Origin: Polynucleobacter sp. JS-Mosq-20-D10
GTDB taxonomy: Bacteria > Pseudomonadota > Gammaproteobacteria > Burkholderiales > Burkholderiaceae
NCBI RefSeq assembly: GCF_018687755.1
Contig: NZ_CP061305.1
Coordinates: 2,025,502 to 2,089,501, forward strand
Direction of reading: 5' to 3'
Length of the DNA: 64,000 nucleotides
A model generated the notes under the pieces. The model did not search any database and was not told the origin of the DNA. It saw only the letters and a program-made list of their open reading frames with translations. Positions 8,248 through 16,108 of the stretch are shown in pieces; the first letter of the stretch is position 1; each line of letters opens with the position of its first letter. Position numbers and translations under genes: made by a program.

Positions 8248-8667
8248 TTATTCATAATATCTTTTGTATAGCTCCTGAAGAATATTCGATAACTGTTCCT
8301 CGTCTAATCCAGATTCTTCAAAATCATCCAGAATATTGATATCCCAGTAATCTTCCTCGACGTTATAGATTACAGGTATTCTCACTTCTTCTAAGTGATG
8401 AATAATAGTTCCTCTAAAAGTTTCATGCTCTGGAAATACAAAGCCATCGTTTAGTGAGTCTTTATGGACAAACATATAGTACGTTTCGATATTCTTATCC
8501 ATACTTTCACCAAGCTCATCATCATCGCCATATGCGTTAAACATTATTTTGATCTCTTGAGCGCGGGATAAGTCTTCGTTGTACTCTAATTCATCAACAA
8601 TTTCTCTAGCATCAATCATGAACTGCTCTACTATTTCATAGTCTGTCGGCATTTGATCCTCACTCAT
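8248..8667 (-). CDS. Strongly acidic hypothetical protein
   Basis: A 139-residue cytoplasmic protein with about 39 Asp/Glu against 9 Lys/Arg. Acidic residues are spread along the whole chain, with dense stretches at YGDDDELGESMD and DDFEESGLDEEQ. I recognise no family. The composition resembles DNA-mimic anti-restriction proteins carried by mobile elements, but no ArdA or Ocr signature is visible, so that is only a possibility. It is single, preceded by GAGTGAGGATC-type sequence, and unique to element A. An immunity-type or toxin-partner role cannot be excluded. Confidence 0.5.
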   Translation of the reverse strand: MSEDQMPTDYEIVEQFMIDAREIVDELEYNEDLSRAQEIKIMFNAYGDDDELGESMDKNIETYYMFVHKDSLNDGFVFPEHETFRGTIIHHLEEVRIPVIYNVEEDYWDINILDDFEESGLDEEQLSNILQELYKRYYE

Positions 8668-9031
8668 TAAATATTCTTTAGACTAATTCTATAAGAGTAT
8701 CAAGACAAAATCTCCTCTGTAATTTTTCATAAGTCGAAAATTTAATAGCTTTAGACTCATTCAATGTAAATCCGTCGTATAAGCGGTGAACTGAAGCTAT
8801 CGCTTACTTGGGTAGCTGAACCCAAAATCAAACAGCTTATAGGGCTTATAAATACATCATGAATGATCGTGGCGAAAATGCCACGAAAAGATAATCTAAT
8901 ACATAAAAGATTATGAAATCAGCTAAGTCTTTGAATTTTGGAAGGTTCTTTCTTAGCCAATTTCGGTTGCTCTAACCAAACATAAGAAAACATACTGTAG
9001 CTCTGTATTTATTACATTTCAGGGAGAACGT
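8668..9031. other. Structured 5' leader upstream of the small recombinase
   Basis: No gene. Three inverted repeats are visible: TAAGCG/CGCTTA (8780-8806), TTGGGT/ACCCAA (8808-8825) and CGTGGC/GCCACG (8868-8885). The last bases (CAGGGAGAACGT) provide the ribosome site for the gene at 9032. The stems could regulate the recombinase or be part of its target. Confidence 0.4.
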
Positions 9032-9598
9032 ATGTCACAAGCAAGAGTTTTAAATCCACAAGAACTACGCCGAGTTTTAGACCATGTTGCTACACGTAGG
9101 CACAGCGCTCGTAATCGCGCTATGTTGCTACTTACGCACTACGCGGGTATGCGAGTAGGTGAAGTTGCCGCCCTACGCATAAACGACGTTTTAAATAGCG
9201 ACAACACGATTAAGGATGAAGTGCGCTTAATGCCCGAGCAAACCAAAGGAAAGCATGCTCGTACTGTTTACCTAAATGAACGTATGCGTAAGGAGATTAG
9301 CCAGTACTTGCGTGTACTTCGTATTAAAGATGCCAGCAAGCCTTTGTTCTACACACAAAAACAAGCTGGTTTCTCTGCTAACTCATTAGCCCAGTACTTC
9401 TTTTATCTCTATCGAGCCTGCTTACTAGATGGTGCAAGCAGCCATAGTGGCAGACGTAGCTTTCTAACTGGGCTTGCTAATAAGGGTACGGCGATCCATA
9501 TTTTGAAGAGCCTAGCAGGACATAGAAACATTAGCACTACCGCAAGCTATCTCTATAGCAGTCCAACACAACTTAAGGCCGCAGTTGAACTTGTGTAA
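9032..9598 (+). CDS. Small catalytic-domain-only tyrosine recombinase (element A)
   Basis: A 188-residue protein consisting only of the catalytic domain of the phage integrase/Xer family, with no N-terminal core-binding domain. Catalytic residues are visible: Arg41 (GMRVGE), Lys72/74 (TKGKHARTV), His138 and Arg141 (SSHSGRRSF), His164 (LAGHRNIS) and Tyr173 or 175. The size resembles FimB/FimE invertases. It is a close homologue of the 30951-31526 protein of element B. The ATG has GGGAG upstream. The role is probably inversion, resolution or cassette recombination within the element, since a full-length integrase is also present. The target site is unknown; the island dyads are candidates. Confidence 0.85.
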   Translation: MSQARVLNPQELRRVLDHVATRRHSARNRAMLLLTHYAGMRVGEVAALRINDVLNSDNTIKDEVRLMPEQTKGKHARTVYLNERMRKEISQYLRVLRIKDASKPLFYTQKQAGFSANSLAQYFFYLYRACLLDGASSHSGRRSFLTGLANKGTAIHILKSLAGHRNISTTASYLYSSPTQLKAAVELV

Positions 9599-9937
9599 TT
9601 ACTTGGCTATGTTAGTTACGACATCACCAACATAGTCTTGCTTAACTTGTGCCGAAGCTAGCTGTACCAATAATTTGATACCCCTCTCAGAAGGTAGCTT
9701 ATGTCCAAACCAGCAACAATAAACTTCAACTCGCTTCTTTCCAATCTTACCTAACGGCAACTTAACAGAAGGGGCAAGTACAAAGGTGCCGTTTACTTCT
9801 GCATTTCTATACATCGCATTGACAACCTTTATTACCCTCTCCGCTTTTACAGTCTTAAAACTCTTTTCTATTGCTGTGGAAGATAATTTTGGGCATTTGG
9901 CATGATTCCATGCTGGTGCTTTTAGATAGAAATCCAT
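9599..9937 (-). CDS. Hypothetical protein, element A
   Basis: A 112-residue basic protein, convergent with and directly abutting the small recombinase (its stop is the base after the recombinase stop). I recognise no family. The middle (KRVEVYCCWFGHKLP) and the helical C-terminus (ERGIKLLVQLASAQVKQDYV) are the only notable parts. There is no signal peptide or membrane segment. It is found only on element A in this window. Its position between two conserved backbone genes suggests an element function, but nothing more can be said. Confidence 0.45.
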   Translation of the reverse strand: MDFYLKAPAWNHAKCPKLSSTAIEKSFKTVKAERVIKVVNAMYRNAEVNGTFVLAPSVKLPLGKIGKKRVEVYCCWFGHKLPSERGIKLLVQLASAQVKQDYVGDVVTNIAK

Positions 9938-9981
9938 ATAACCCTCATAGTTGATTACAAGTAGTTAATAGGATATCAAAT

Positions 9982-9998
9982 TGTCGTTTTAAACGTCA
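9982..9998 (-). repeat. 17-bp dyad, one mismatch, overlapping a stop codon
   Basis: TGTCGTTTTAAACGTCA. The TAA stop of the gene at 9989-10738 is the central TAA of this dyad, so the repeat forms the 3' border of that coding sequence. Confidence 0.75.
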
Positions 9999-10738
9999 TT
10001 CTTTGTTAACGGGAATCTACCTAATCCTGTATTGCTTATCAATTTTTCTGCGTTAGCTATGTAACGCTTCACACTCGCAGCCATGACATTTCTAAACACT
10101 TGTCGCTCATTCATACTCATATTATCGGTAGTCATAGCAGAGGGCACTAATCGCATTTGCTCGCCAATCTTCCACAAGGGTATCTTGGGCTTTTCGTCTT
10201 TAACTTTTAGATATTCGTCATAAACCTGTAATGTCTTTTGTAAGTTCTCAATCGTGTAGTTACGCTCAAGTGGATAGTTAGCTGTACTTTTATCTAAGTT
10301 ACCTTTCTTGCGCCCAGGCTTATCTGCATGATGGCGCTTATCTAGCAACCTTATTAGGCGACTTTGAATATACCTCCTGCTAGATGTTAACGGGATAGCA
10401 ACTACAAGTACCTTATCGTTTGTCCATGCCTCATCCCATTGAGATTTATCTTCAATCTCCCTAAGTGTTAATTCAGGAATAGTTTCAGCAAATAAATTAG
10501 CGCCACGCTTGTCCTCAGTCCACCACTTCTTAAAGTTATCTTCACGCACATCGCCAAAGTCTTTGTATAGCTTGGCTAACTTACCTTTGCCGCCCTTTTC
10601 ACAACAAGCCAAATAGTCTTTATTTCGGCGTAGATACACCCACCACCAGTAATAAGGACTTTGTTGTTGATAAGACAAAGTACGCGGTTTGTTCTTAGTG
10701 CCAAAAGTGGGGTGAGGAGCGAGAAATCTTCTTAACAT
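9989..10738 (-). CDS. Backbone protein family 4 (WW-rich), element A
   Basis: A 249-residue protein of unknown function, homologous to 29458-30207 of element B. The shared block is SPYYWWWVYLRRNKDYLA followed by GKGKLAKLYKDFGDV and FKKWWTED in A, against SPYFWWYKFLQLNSDYQQ, GSGKLADIYADLGDL and FKSWWNEK in B. Beyond that the proteins diverge but both end with a helical region before PxxFP-like residues. It is basic and probably binds nucleic acid. The orientation relative to the other backbone genes differs between A and B. Conservation on both elements suggests a replication or maintenance role. Confidence 0.65.
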   Translation of the reverse strand: MLRRFLAPHPTFGTKNKPRTLSYQQQSPYYWWWVYLRRNKDYLACCEKGGKGKLAKLYKDFGDVREDNFKKWWTEDKRGANLFAETIPELTLREIEDKSQWDEAWTNDKVLVVAIPLTSSRRYIQSRLIRLLDKRHHADKPGRKKGNLDKSTANYPLERNYTIENLQKTLQVYDEYLKVKDEKPKIPLWKIGEQMRLVPSAMTTDNMSMNERQVFRNVMAASVKRYIANAEKLISNTGLGRFPLTKNDV

Positions 10739-10864
10739 TTCTTAACATTCTAATTAACACTATTTGATTGTACATCGAAAAAATAGGCTAAATCCTGATA
10801 ATACATACATGGCTAAGCGGTTAAATTTCTTAACAAGCACCCATAAATTGAAAGGTAATAAATC

Positions 10865-11656
10865 ATGAATACACTTATGAACGCAGCAGAAGTAACAGTA
10901 ACTAGCAATGTCGTTTTAAACGACAAACCAGCACAAACTGCTGGAAATTCCAATGTAGTAGTTAATGCGACTAAATTGCTTGCCGGCATGGAAGCAAAGC
11001 GCATTTCATGGGAACAAGGTGCATATAGAACTAGTAATTTAGAGCTCTATAACGTTTTAGCTGAATGCCTACTATTTGCAGGCGAACTATCTGTTAGCGA
11101 GTCTAAACAGCGTAGTGCCGCATTAGAAGCATTCTTCAAGGAGCGTGGGTATAAGTACAAGAAGGACTCACACATCATTGCTCGTGTAGTTCGCGCTGTA
11201 TTTGGCAATATTGACCGTCGCCGTATCAGCACGTACGTCTTGGTACTACGCCAAGCTCAAAAGTCCAAAGTTGAAGCAACGCAATTAGCACAGTGGATTG
11301 AAGATAACCATGGCATTCAAGAAATCAAGCTTGCGCGTAGTGCCACTTTTATCAGCCCTACAGTAAAAGCATCTATCGCTAAAGCAGACTTTGAAAACCT
11401 GCCAGTACTAGCAATTGCTAAGTCTGAGCAACTTAGTCAGCTTGCTGATGCTGGATTCGTTGGTGAGGATTGTGTGCTTATTGCACAGCAACTGGCTGAT
11501 GGTAGCTTTGCCATTCGTGCATTGGTACGCAAAGAAGGTGCAGTCAATGCGGCTTTCACAGCATTGTATGGCGATATCAAATCGCAAGAGGTTGCCGCCA
11601 AGAAAGAAGTGGATGCGGCTAATGATGCTGATGGCGCTATTGCTAAACAAGCGTAA
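10865..11656 (+). CDS. Element A replication-module hypothetical protein
   Basis: A 263-residue soluble protein, first of three same-strand genes (10865, 11717, 12382). I recognise no family. A central basic region (FKERGYKYKKDSHIIARVVRA and GNIDRRRISTYVLVLRQAQK, residues about 90-135) could bind DNA. The C-terminal region is Ala/Glu-rich. The SD AAAGGT precedes the ATG. A 17-bp island dyad at 10909-10925 lies in frame within codons 15-20 (SNVVLND), so it is translated as part of the protein. Because the next gene is a clamp-loader-like ATPase, a role in element replication or maintenance is inferred. Confidence 0.55.
   Translation: MNTLMNAAEVTVTSNVVLNDKPAQTAGNSNVVVNATKLLAGMEAKRISWEQGAYRTSNLELYNVLAECLLFAGELSVSESKQRSAALEAFFKERGYKYKKDSHIIARVVRAVFGNIDRRRISTYVLVLRQAQKSKVEATQLAQWIEDNHGIQEIKLARSATFISPTVKASIAKADFENLPVLAIAKSEQLSQLADAGFVGEDCVLIAQQLADGSFAIRALVRKEGAVNAAFTALYGDIKSQEVAAKKEVDAANDADGAIAKQA
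10909..10925 (-). repeat. 17-bp dyad inside a coding sequence
   Basis: A perfect TGTCGTTTTAAACGACA within the 5' end of the 10865-11656 gene, read in frame without disruption. Confidence 0.8.
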
Positions 11657-11716
11657 TTAAAAACATGGGGGTGTTATGAGCACCCCCATATAAACAAATA
11701 ACCGAAAGGAATCAAA

Positions 11717-12385
11717 ATGTTTATTAGAAAGGATTTTAAATATGAGCCCAACCAAATTGGTGACATCATCTGGGGCAATGCTGAGAGTCGTTTGCGAATC
11801 GAAGATATTGTCAGTGGTGCCGAAGCATTACCTTACTGCGGCAAATCAGCCATTCTTCTTTACGGAGTCTTTGGTACCGGCAAAACCACACTCGCAAAGA
11901 TGCTACCTAACGCAATTGAAAAAGGTAGAAGTGGCGAAAGCTTAGGCTTTGAAGCTGAATTTATTGGATGCCAGCAAGGATTCAATGGCCCACAGGTAAT
12001 GACGCTTATTGAAAGAATACTAAGTAAAACATCGTTCAATGCCAGCGGACTTCATTACTTCATACTAGACGAGGTGGATAACTTATCTAGTCTGGCTCAG
12101 CAAAGTTTGAAATCAGCACTCAATACTGACAGGGGCATATTCATTCTCACAACAAACAATATCTCCGAGCTCGATAAGGGCTTGAAGGACAGGTGCGTGT
12201 TAGTTGAAATGAATGCCGCGCCAGTTAGCTCTTATCTACCACTGGCTAAGAGTTTAATAAGTGATATGGGTATTGTTATGAGTGACATTGACTTATTGCC
12301 TACTATTTCTGCGGCCAATGGATCTTTACGAAATCTCATACGTAACGTGGAAAGACTTGCTCGACGTAATAAGGGGGTCTTATGA
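11717..12385 (+). CDS. AAA+ ATPase, clamp-loader/RFC-like
   Basis: A 222-residue AAA+ protein. Walker A is YGVFGTGKTTLAK (residues about 49-61), Walker B is YFILDEVDNLS (about 115-125), sensor 1 is LTTNN, and a likely arginine finger is in KDRCV. The arrangement resembles DNA polymerase III delta'/RFC small subunits, without a recognisable collar domain, so it is shorter than true clamp loaders. The SD AAAGGA lies upstream. It follows the 10865 gene by 60 bp and overlaps the next small gene by four bases (ATGA). It is likely to remodel a DNA-protein complex for element replication or partition; the partner is unknown. Confidence 0.75.
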   Translation: MFIRKDFKYEPNQIGDIIWGNAESRLRIEDIVSGAEALPYCGKSAILLYGVFGTGKTTLAKMLPNAIEKGRSGESLGFEAEFIGCQQGFNGPQVMTLIERILSKTSFNASGLHYFILDEVDNLSSLAQQSLKSALNTDRGIFILTTNNISELDKGLKDRCVLVEMNAAPVSSYLPLAKSLISDMGIVMSDIDLLPTISAANGSLRNLIRNVERLARRNKGVL

Positions 12386-12561
12386 AGCAAATATGGATCG
12401 TTCAACCGAAAGACGATAGGTGTCTTGTAAATGCTTATGACAATGAGGCGGCAGCAAGGGATTGTGCTGATTTTTATAGAGGCTGGATTGTTAAATGCTA
12501 TTCGGTTAATGTCGAATCAGAATTTATAAATCCAGACGATTGGGGAGATGACGACGATTAA
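12382..12561 (+). CDS. Small acidic-tailed protein coupled to the AAA+ gene
   Basis: A 59-residue protein starting at the ATG that overlaps the AAA+ stop codon (ATGA), indicating translational coupling; GGGGG lies upstream. The start MKQIWIVQPKDDRCLVNAY and a C-terminal DDWGDDDD acidic tail are visible. I recognise no family. Because it is translated with the ATPase, it may be an accessory subunit or inhibitor. It is followed by a good terminator at 12591-12617, which closes the three-gene unit. Confidence 0.6.
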   Translation: MKQIWIVQPKDDRCLVNAYDNEAAARDCADFYRGWIVKCYSVNVESEFINPDDWGDDDD

Positions 12562-12590
12562 CAATTAGGCAACATGCACACACCATCTTA

Positions 12591-12617
12591 AAGCCCGCTT
12601 ATTAGCGGGCTATTTTA
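12591..12617 (+). terminator. Intrinsic terminator closing the AAA+ unit
   Basis: The hairpin GCCCGCT (12593-12599) / AGCGGGC (12604-12610), loop TATT, is followed by TATTTTATTT. It separates the plus-strand unit from the convergent methyltransferase/nuclease operon. Confidence 0.8.
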
Positions 12618-12619
12618 TT

Positions 12620-12636
12620 TGTCGTTTTAAACGACA
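12620..12636 (-). repeat. 17-bp dyad bordering the methyltransferase/nuclease operon (3' side)
   Basis: A perfect TGTCGTTTTAAACGACA, 13 bp from the end of the operon. It is in inverted orientation relative to the copy at 17178, on the other side of the operon. Confidence 0.85.
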
Positions 12637-12648
12637 TTTTTTCTATTC

Positions 12649-13644
12649 CTACAAATTGAGAGATTCCAAGTAGACTTCATCTCCCCGCCTCTTAATTAAA
12701 GTATTTGATAAAAGTCCGACCGTATTTGCATCCTTAAATACGTTTAAAAAGATCTCATCTGCTGAGTTATTAGAATTTGTAAACTTAGCCATCGCAAGCG
12801 ATAAAAGTCCTCTTGCAGATATAAATTGGATGTTGTGCTTCAAAATACTTTTATAGAAATTCTGGGATAAATTCCCCACCTTGCTAGAACACAACTCATG
12901 ATCTTGCGGAAGCAGATCCTTCTCATCATCACCAATTAGGAGCAATTTAATTGAGGAAACTTTGTATTTGCTTTCGAGCTTTAGCCCAGATAGCTCCTCG
13001 TCATATGCCAATATTTGTGACTCATATCTTCCTTCGGCCATAAGCTTTTTTAGCCCAATTTTTGCTTCCATGACAATTAAAGTGTCTTTCGCTAGCACAC
13101 ATATATCTAGACGCCCGTTACGATCTCTACCTCCAATCGTGAGGGGAATTTCTAAACCAATCTTTTCATTAATGCCAAATAGGTATCTAGCAGTATTACC
13201 GCCCCATATCGATATATTTGTTGTTTCATGTATACCAGTATATTTTTCGAAACTTTTGTATTTGACGTTAAGGCTATCCAAAGAATTTTCGGAGAAGCTA
13301 ATAAGATGGGCTTTAATTTCTGCTAATTCGACCTTGGTATGCCCACTAAAGCTCGAGCAAGATGGAACTGCCTTAAGGCCATCTGAGAAGTTAATTTTTC
13401 CACCGGGACAGCTAAACGCACATGAGCCACATGAGAGGCACTGATCTTGATCAATACTAATTGCGTTTAATGCTCTATCGTAAGAAATGCAGTTGATCTC
13501 GGTTGTTAATAACTCATCTTTGCTATTAACCACACCTTCGTCACCAAGAAAAATGGGCAGGTTTTTATAGATCTTATGCGTAAAGACCAAGCATGGCGGG
13601 AGGCCATCGCCGCCAACGGGAGTCAGTTTATAACTACATGTCAC
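12649..13644 (-). CDS. Fe-S cysteine cluster plus PD-(D/E)XK-like nuclease protein
   Basis: A 331-residue protein, last gene of a five-gene overlapping operon. Residues 69-79 form a ferredoxin-type 4Fe-4S motif (C69-X2-C72-X2-C75-X3-C79-P), with another Cys at 96. Residues 178-195 read GRLDICVLAKDTLIVMEAK, a D-X12-E-X-K arrangement (Asp180, Glu193, Lys195) typical of PD-(D/E)XK nucleases. The start overlaps the upstream gene's end by four bases. With two methyltransferases upstream, the likely role is the restriction or effector nuclease of a modification-dependent defence system. Fe-S nucleases exist (Cas4, AddB), but this domain order is not one I recognise. Nuclease activity is inferred, not shown. 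Confidence 0.65.
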   Translation of the reverse strand: MTCSYKLTPVGGDGLPPCLVFTHKIYKNLPIFLGDEGVVNSKDELLTTEINCISYDRALNAISIDQDQCLSCGSCAFSCPGGKINFSDGLKAVPSCSSFSGHTKVELAEIKAHLISFSENSLDSLNVKYKSFEKYTGIHETTNISIWGGNTARYLFGINEKIGLEIPLTIGGRDRNGRLDICVLAKDTLIVMEAKIGLKKLMAEGRYESQILAYDEELSGLKLESKYKVSSIKLLLIGDDEKDLLPQDHELCSSKVGNLSQNFYKSILKHNIQFISARGLLSLAMAKFTNSNNSADEIFLNVFKDANTVGLLSNTLIKRRGDEVYLESLNL

Positions 13645-14813
13645 TTTAGCCTAGCATTTATATCTGCAAGTAGTGCGGCGGGAGCGCCTAAACTCAATTC
13701 ATTCAAGTCTATTTCGTTCATTGGTCGTAATACTTGCCCCGATCTTTCTACAATAATTCCCGCAGAATTAGCAATTTGGATTTCAATCAGCACTACCTTC
13801 TTTAGCTCTGCTAAATTCAAAACATATAAGTCGGGATTGCCTTTTAAAAAATCTACTAGCGCATCTATCGATACTGTTTGGCTTTTTTTGAAAGCATTGT
13901 TTAGTAAATATAAAATTGCAAAACGCCTGTTTTGTATCACGGCTGTAGATTGCATTGTTGCCTCTCTCACCTCAGCCTGATTATTTTCGCGTAATGCCTT
14001 AGAGTTTTTTGTCAAATTGTTATAGTCGAGCGTTCTCTTAACGCAAAAATTATTCTGTGTAATTTTTGGAATATCTAGAACCTTAAACATTCTTTTTCCC
14101 CTCTTTTTAGCAAGAATGTATGGTGCAGAATCTATATGTGCATTTTTTGCGCTATATGCCGGAAAATCCACTGGCTTGAAAAAGCCGGCGGAAATTCCCC
14201 ATGCAATTAAGCAGGACCTCGTTCTAGTATTGCTATCTTGCTCGGATCCGCTTGAAATGGTGATTCGACTTCCGTTATAAGTTACTTTTTCTTCTGTAAT
14301 TGGGTAGCCTACAACTAGCTCAGATGTGTCAAATTCATCTGTATTTTTTTGTAATATCTGCCCTAATAAACCAACCATTGGTCCATAACTTAATACTGCC
14401 TTCACAATAATTGGGTGCATGTCCGCGGAATTGAAATCTGTCTCTGCAAACTTCTTTCCTAGTGGGGTTAGGGTCACAGCGCCCTTATTGTCTCTAGTGA
14501 CCAACCCTAAGCCATGGAGGCTATTTCCAGTATTGCTTACTTCTTTTGACTTTGTAGCGTCAATATCAATGCTATTAGTTAGAGCACAGCCAGACTTATC
14601 AAGCGCCGCCTTATAGCGACAGTGCTGTATCCCCAAATTTGCTTTTTTTGTTAAGTAGTCACAGAAGGAGTGAATATTTACTGCGTTTACATTGAATTTA
14701 ATCTCATTAAACCTAAATGAACTAGTCGTATTAAATTTATTGTTTATTAGCTTGCACATACTGTGCAAACACTGAAATCTAGCCGCTGGATTTCGATTGA
14801 TTAAAAATGCCAC
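13641..14813 (-). CDS. Defence-operon protein, possible winged-helix restriction subunit
   Basis: A 390-residue protein of a family I do not firmly recognise. Residues about 95-125 (HGLGLVTRDNKGAVTLTPLG) look like the wing region of a winged helix with a typical TPLGKKF end, and a second helical region lies at 290-350. Such proteins occur as DNA-recognition subunits in restriction systems. It overlaps the gene before it by 35 bp and the gene after it by 4 bp, so its product is very probably made in fixed ratio with theirs. No nuclease motif is obvious in it. Specificity or scaffold is the most likely role. Confidence 0.5.
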   Translation of the reverse strand: MAFLINRNPAARFQCLHSMCKLINNKFNTTSSFRFNEIKFNVNAVNIHSFCDYLTKKANLGIQHCRYKAALDKSGCALTNSIDIDATKSKEVSNTGNSLHGLGLVTRDNKGAVTLTPLGKKFAETDFNSADMHPIIVKAVLSYGPMVGLLGQILQKNTDEFDTSELVVGYPITEEKVTYNGSRITISSGSEQDSNTRTRSCLIAWGISAGFFKPVDFPAYSAKNAHIDSAPYILAKKRGKRMFKVLDIPKITQNNFCVKRTLDYNNLTKNSKALRENNQAEVREATMQSTAVIQNRRFAILYLLNNAFKKSQTVSIDALVDFLKGNPDLYVLNLAELKKVVLIEIQIANSAGIIVERSGQVLRPMNEIDLNELSLGAPAALLADINARLK

Positions 14814-15279
14814 TAAATTTGCCTGACTTGAGATTTTTTATATCCTCAAATCTTATATCAGGAAGCTGATCCCTAGCAAATTTATCAGTTATGGCCTTTT
14901 GAGTGATATCAGGGTAAATAACCAATCCTTTATAGAGCTTCTTATTTACATTGCCCTCAGCACTTGAAATGATTGTTTGAAGCTCGAGAGCGGCCTCATC
15001 TACTCGTTTTGAGCTAGTGAATTTACAAAGAACAACAAATTCATCAATCTTAAAGACCATTTCTATACGCTTTGGCCTGCTGCCATAAGGAAACTTCACG
15101 GACAAAAAGACTTTCGTTTTAATTACCCCCTCAACATCGAAAGCATGATTTATTAACTGTTGATCTTTATCTAGGTCTGCATAATCAATTAAGCATTCGC
15201 GTACAACCCCGTCTGGCTCCCCAATAACTATTGATGCCAATGTGGAGTTGAAGTTAAATTTATTTGATATCAATTTCAT
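14779..15279 (-). CDS. Defence-operon small protein
   Basis: A 166-residue protein of unknown family, third gene of the operon. It overlaps the methyltransferase gene at 15260-16108 by 20 bp and the following gene by 35 bp. It appears as a mixed alpha/beta protein (KTKVFLSVKFPYGSRPKRIE, FKIDEFVVLCKFTSSKR) with no membrane segment. The tight overlaps indicate co-translation with the methyltransferases. It could be a small subunit or a regulator of the nuclease. I find no catalytic motif. Confidence 0.5.
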   Translation of the reverse strand: MKLISNKFNFNSTLASIVIGEPDGVVRECLIDYADLDKDQQLINHAFDVEGVIKTKVFLSVKFPYGSRPKRIEMVFKIDEFVVLCKFTSSKRVDEAALELQTIISSAEGNVNKKLYKGLVIYPDITQKAITDKFARDQLPDIRFEDIKNLKSGKFSGIFNQSKSSG

Positions 15280-16108
15280 ATTGCTGACCTACTGCGTTCA
15301 GCTTTCTTTTAATAAGCGGCGCATAGTCAGCATTTAACTCGTAACCGATCGCCTTACGACCTAGGGCTAGGGCCATTTTCGCCGTAGTACCAGTGCCCAT
15401 AAATGGATCAAGGACCGTATCCCCCCAAAAACTATATAACTTAATCAAGCGTTTTGGTAACTCATCTGGGAAAGGGGCTGGATGCTCCTCAGACTTTGCC
15501 TTAGCTGGCTGCATTTCCCAGATAGAATTGATTGCCCAGTCTTGCCACTCTTTTGTAGTCAGCTTTGATTTTTCCTTAATCTCTTTTGGGACTGGCTCTC
15601 TTTTCCCTTTTTTAGAAAAAACTGTAATCCACTCATAAGGGTACGTAGTAAAGATATTTGGTGGATATGGATAACTGCCAAATGAACTAAATCTTACGAT
15701 TTTTCTCTTATCCCATATGAACAAGCCAAACTGATACATCTCGTTTGTTTCAAACATAAACCTGCTGATGTCATCCAATACCAATCTTGTCTCTCGACGA
15801 TCAAATCTTGCGGCCTTACCCGTCAACAAGAATGGCATGATGTTTATGCAGAGCTTTCCATCTGGAGCCAATACTCTTATGCACTCTTTCCAAACCTTAT
15901 TTAATTCTTCAATATAGGCTTCGTATGAAGTGCTACCAGTTCCAATTTGGGCATCATTGTCATAGTCTTTCAGTGTCCAATATGGCGGGCTAGTTATTAC
16001 AAGATTGACTGAGCCGTCTTTAATATCAGACATATCTTGTGACGACTTAATATAAATTTGTGCGTCACCAATCTGAAAGCTAGTATCTTTTGTTTTTACT
16101 TTTGCCAT
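15260..16108 (-). CDS. DNA methyltransferase (permuted, beta-class-like)
   Basis: A 282-residue SAM-dependent DNA amino-methyltransferase. The catalytic motif IV TSPPYW is at residues 39-44 and the SAM-binding motif I DPFMGTGTTA is near 234-243, so the order is IV then I, as in beta-class N4-cytosine/N6-adenine enzymes. A target-recognition region would lie between. It overlaps the upstream methyltransferase by 13 bp and the downstream gene by 20 bp. Two methyltransferases of opposite domain order in one operon fit an asymmetric recognition site that needs one enzyme per strand. The recognition sequence cannot be read. Confidence 0.85.
   Translation of the reverse strand: MAKVKTKDTSFQIGDAQIYIKSSQDMSDIKDGSVNLVITSPPYWTLKDYDNDAQIGTGSTSYEAYIEELNKVWKECIRVLAPDGKLCINIMPFLLTGKAARFDRRETRLVLDDISRFMFETNEMYQFGLFIWDKRKIVRFSSFGSYPYPPNIFTTYPYEWITVFSKKGKREPVPKEIKEKSKLTTKEWQDWAINSIWEMQPAKAKSEEHPAPFPDELPKRLIKLYSFWGDTVLDPFMGTGTTAKMALALGRKAIGYELNADYAPLIKRKLNAVGQQYEIDIK

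Noticed and set aside
12962..13444. A 160-codon plus-strand frame opposite the nuclease-like gene
   Set aside because: Antisense shadow of a gene with clear motifs and operon overlap.
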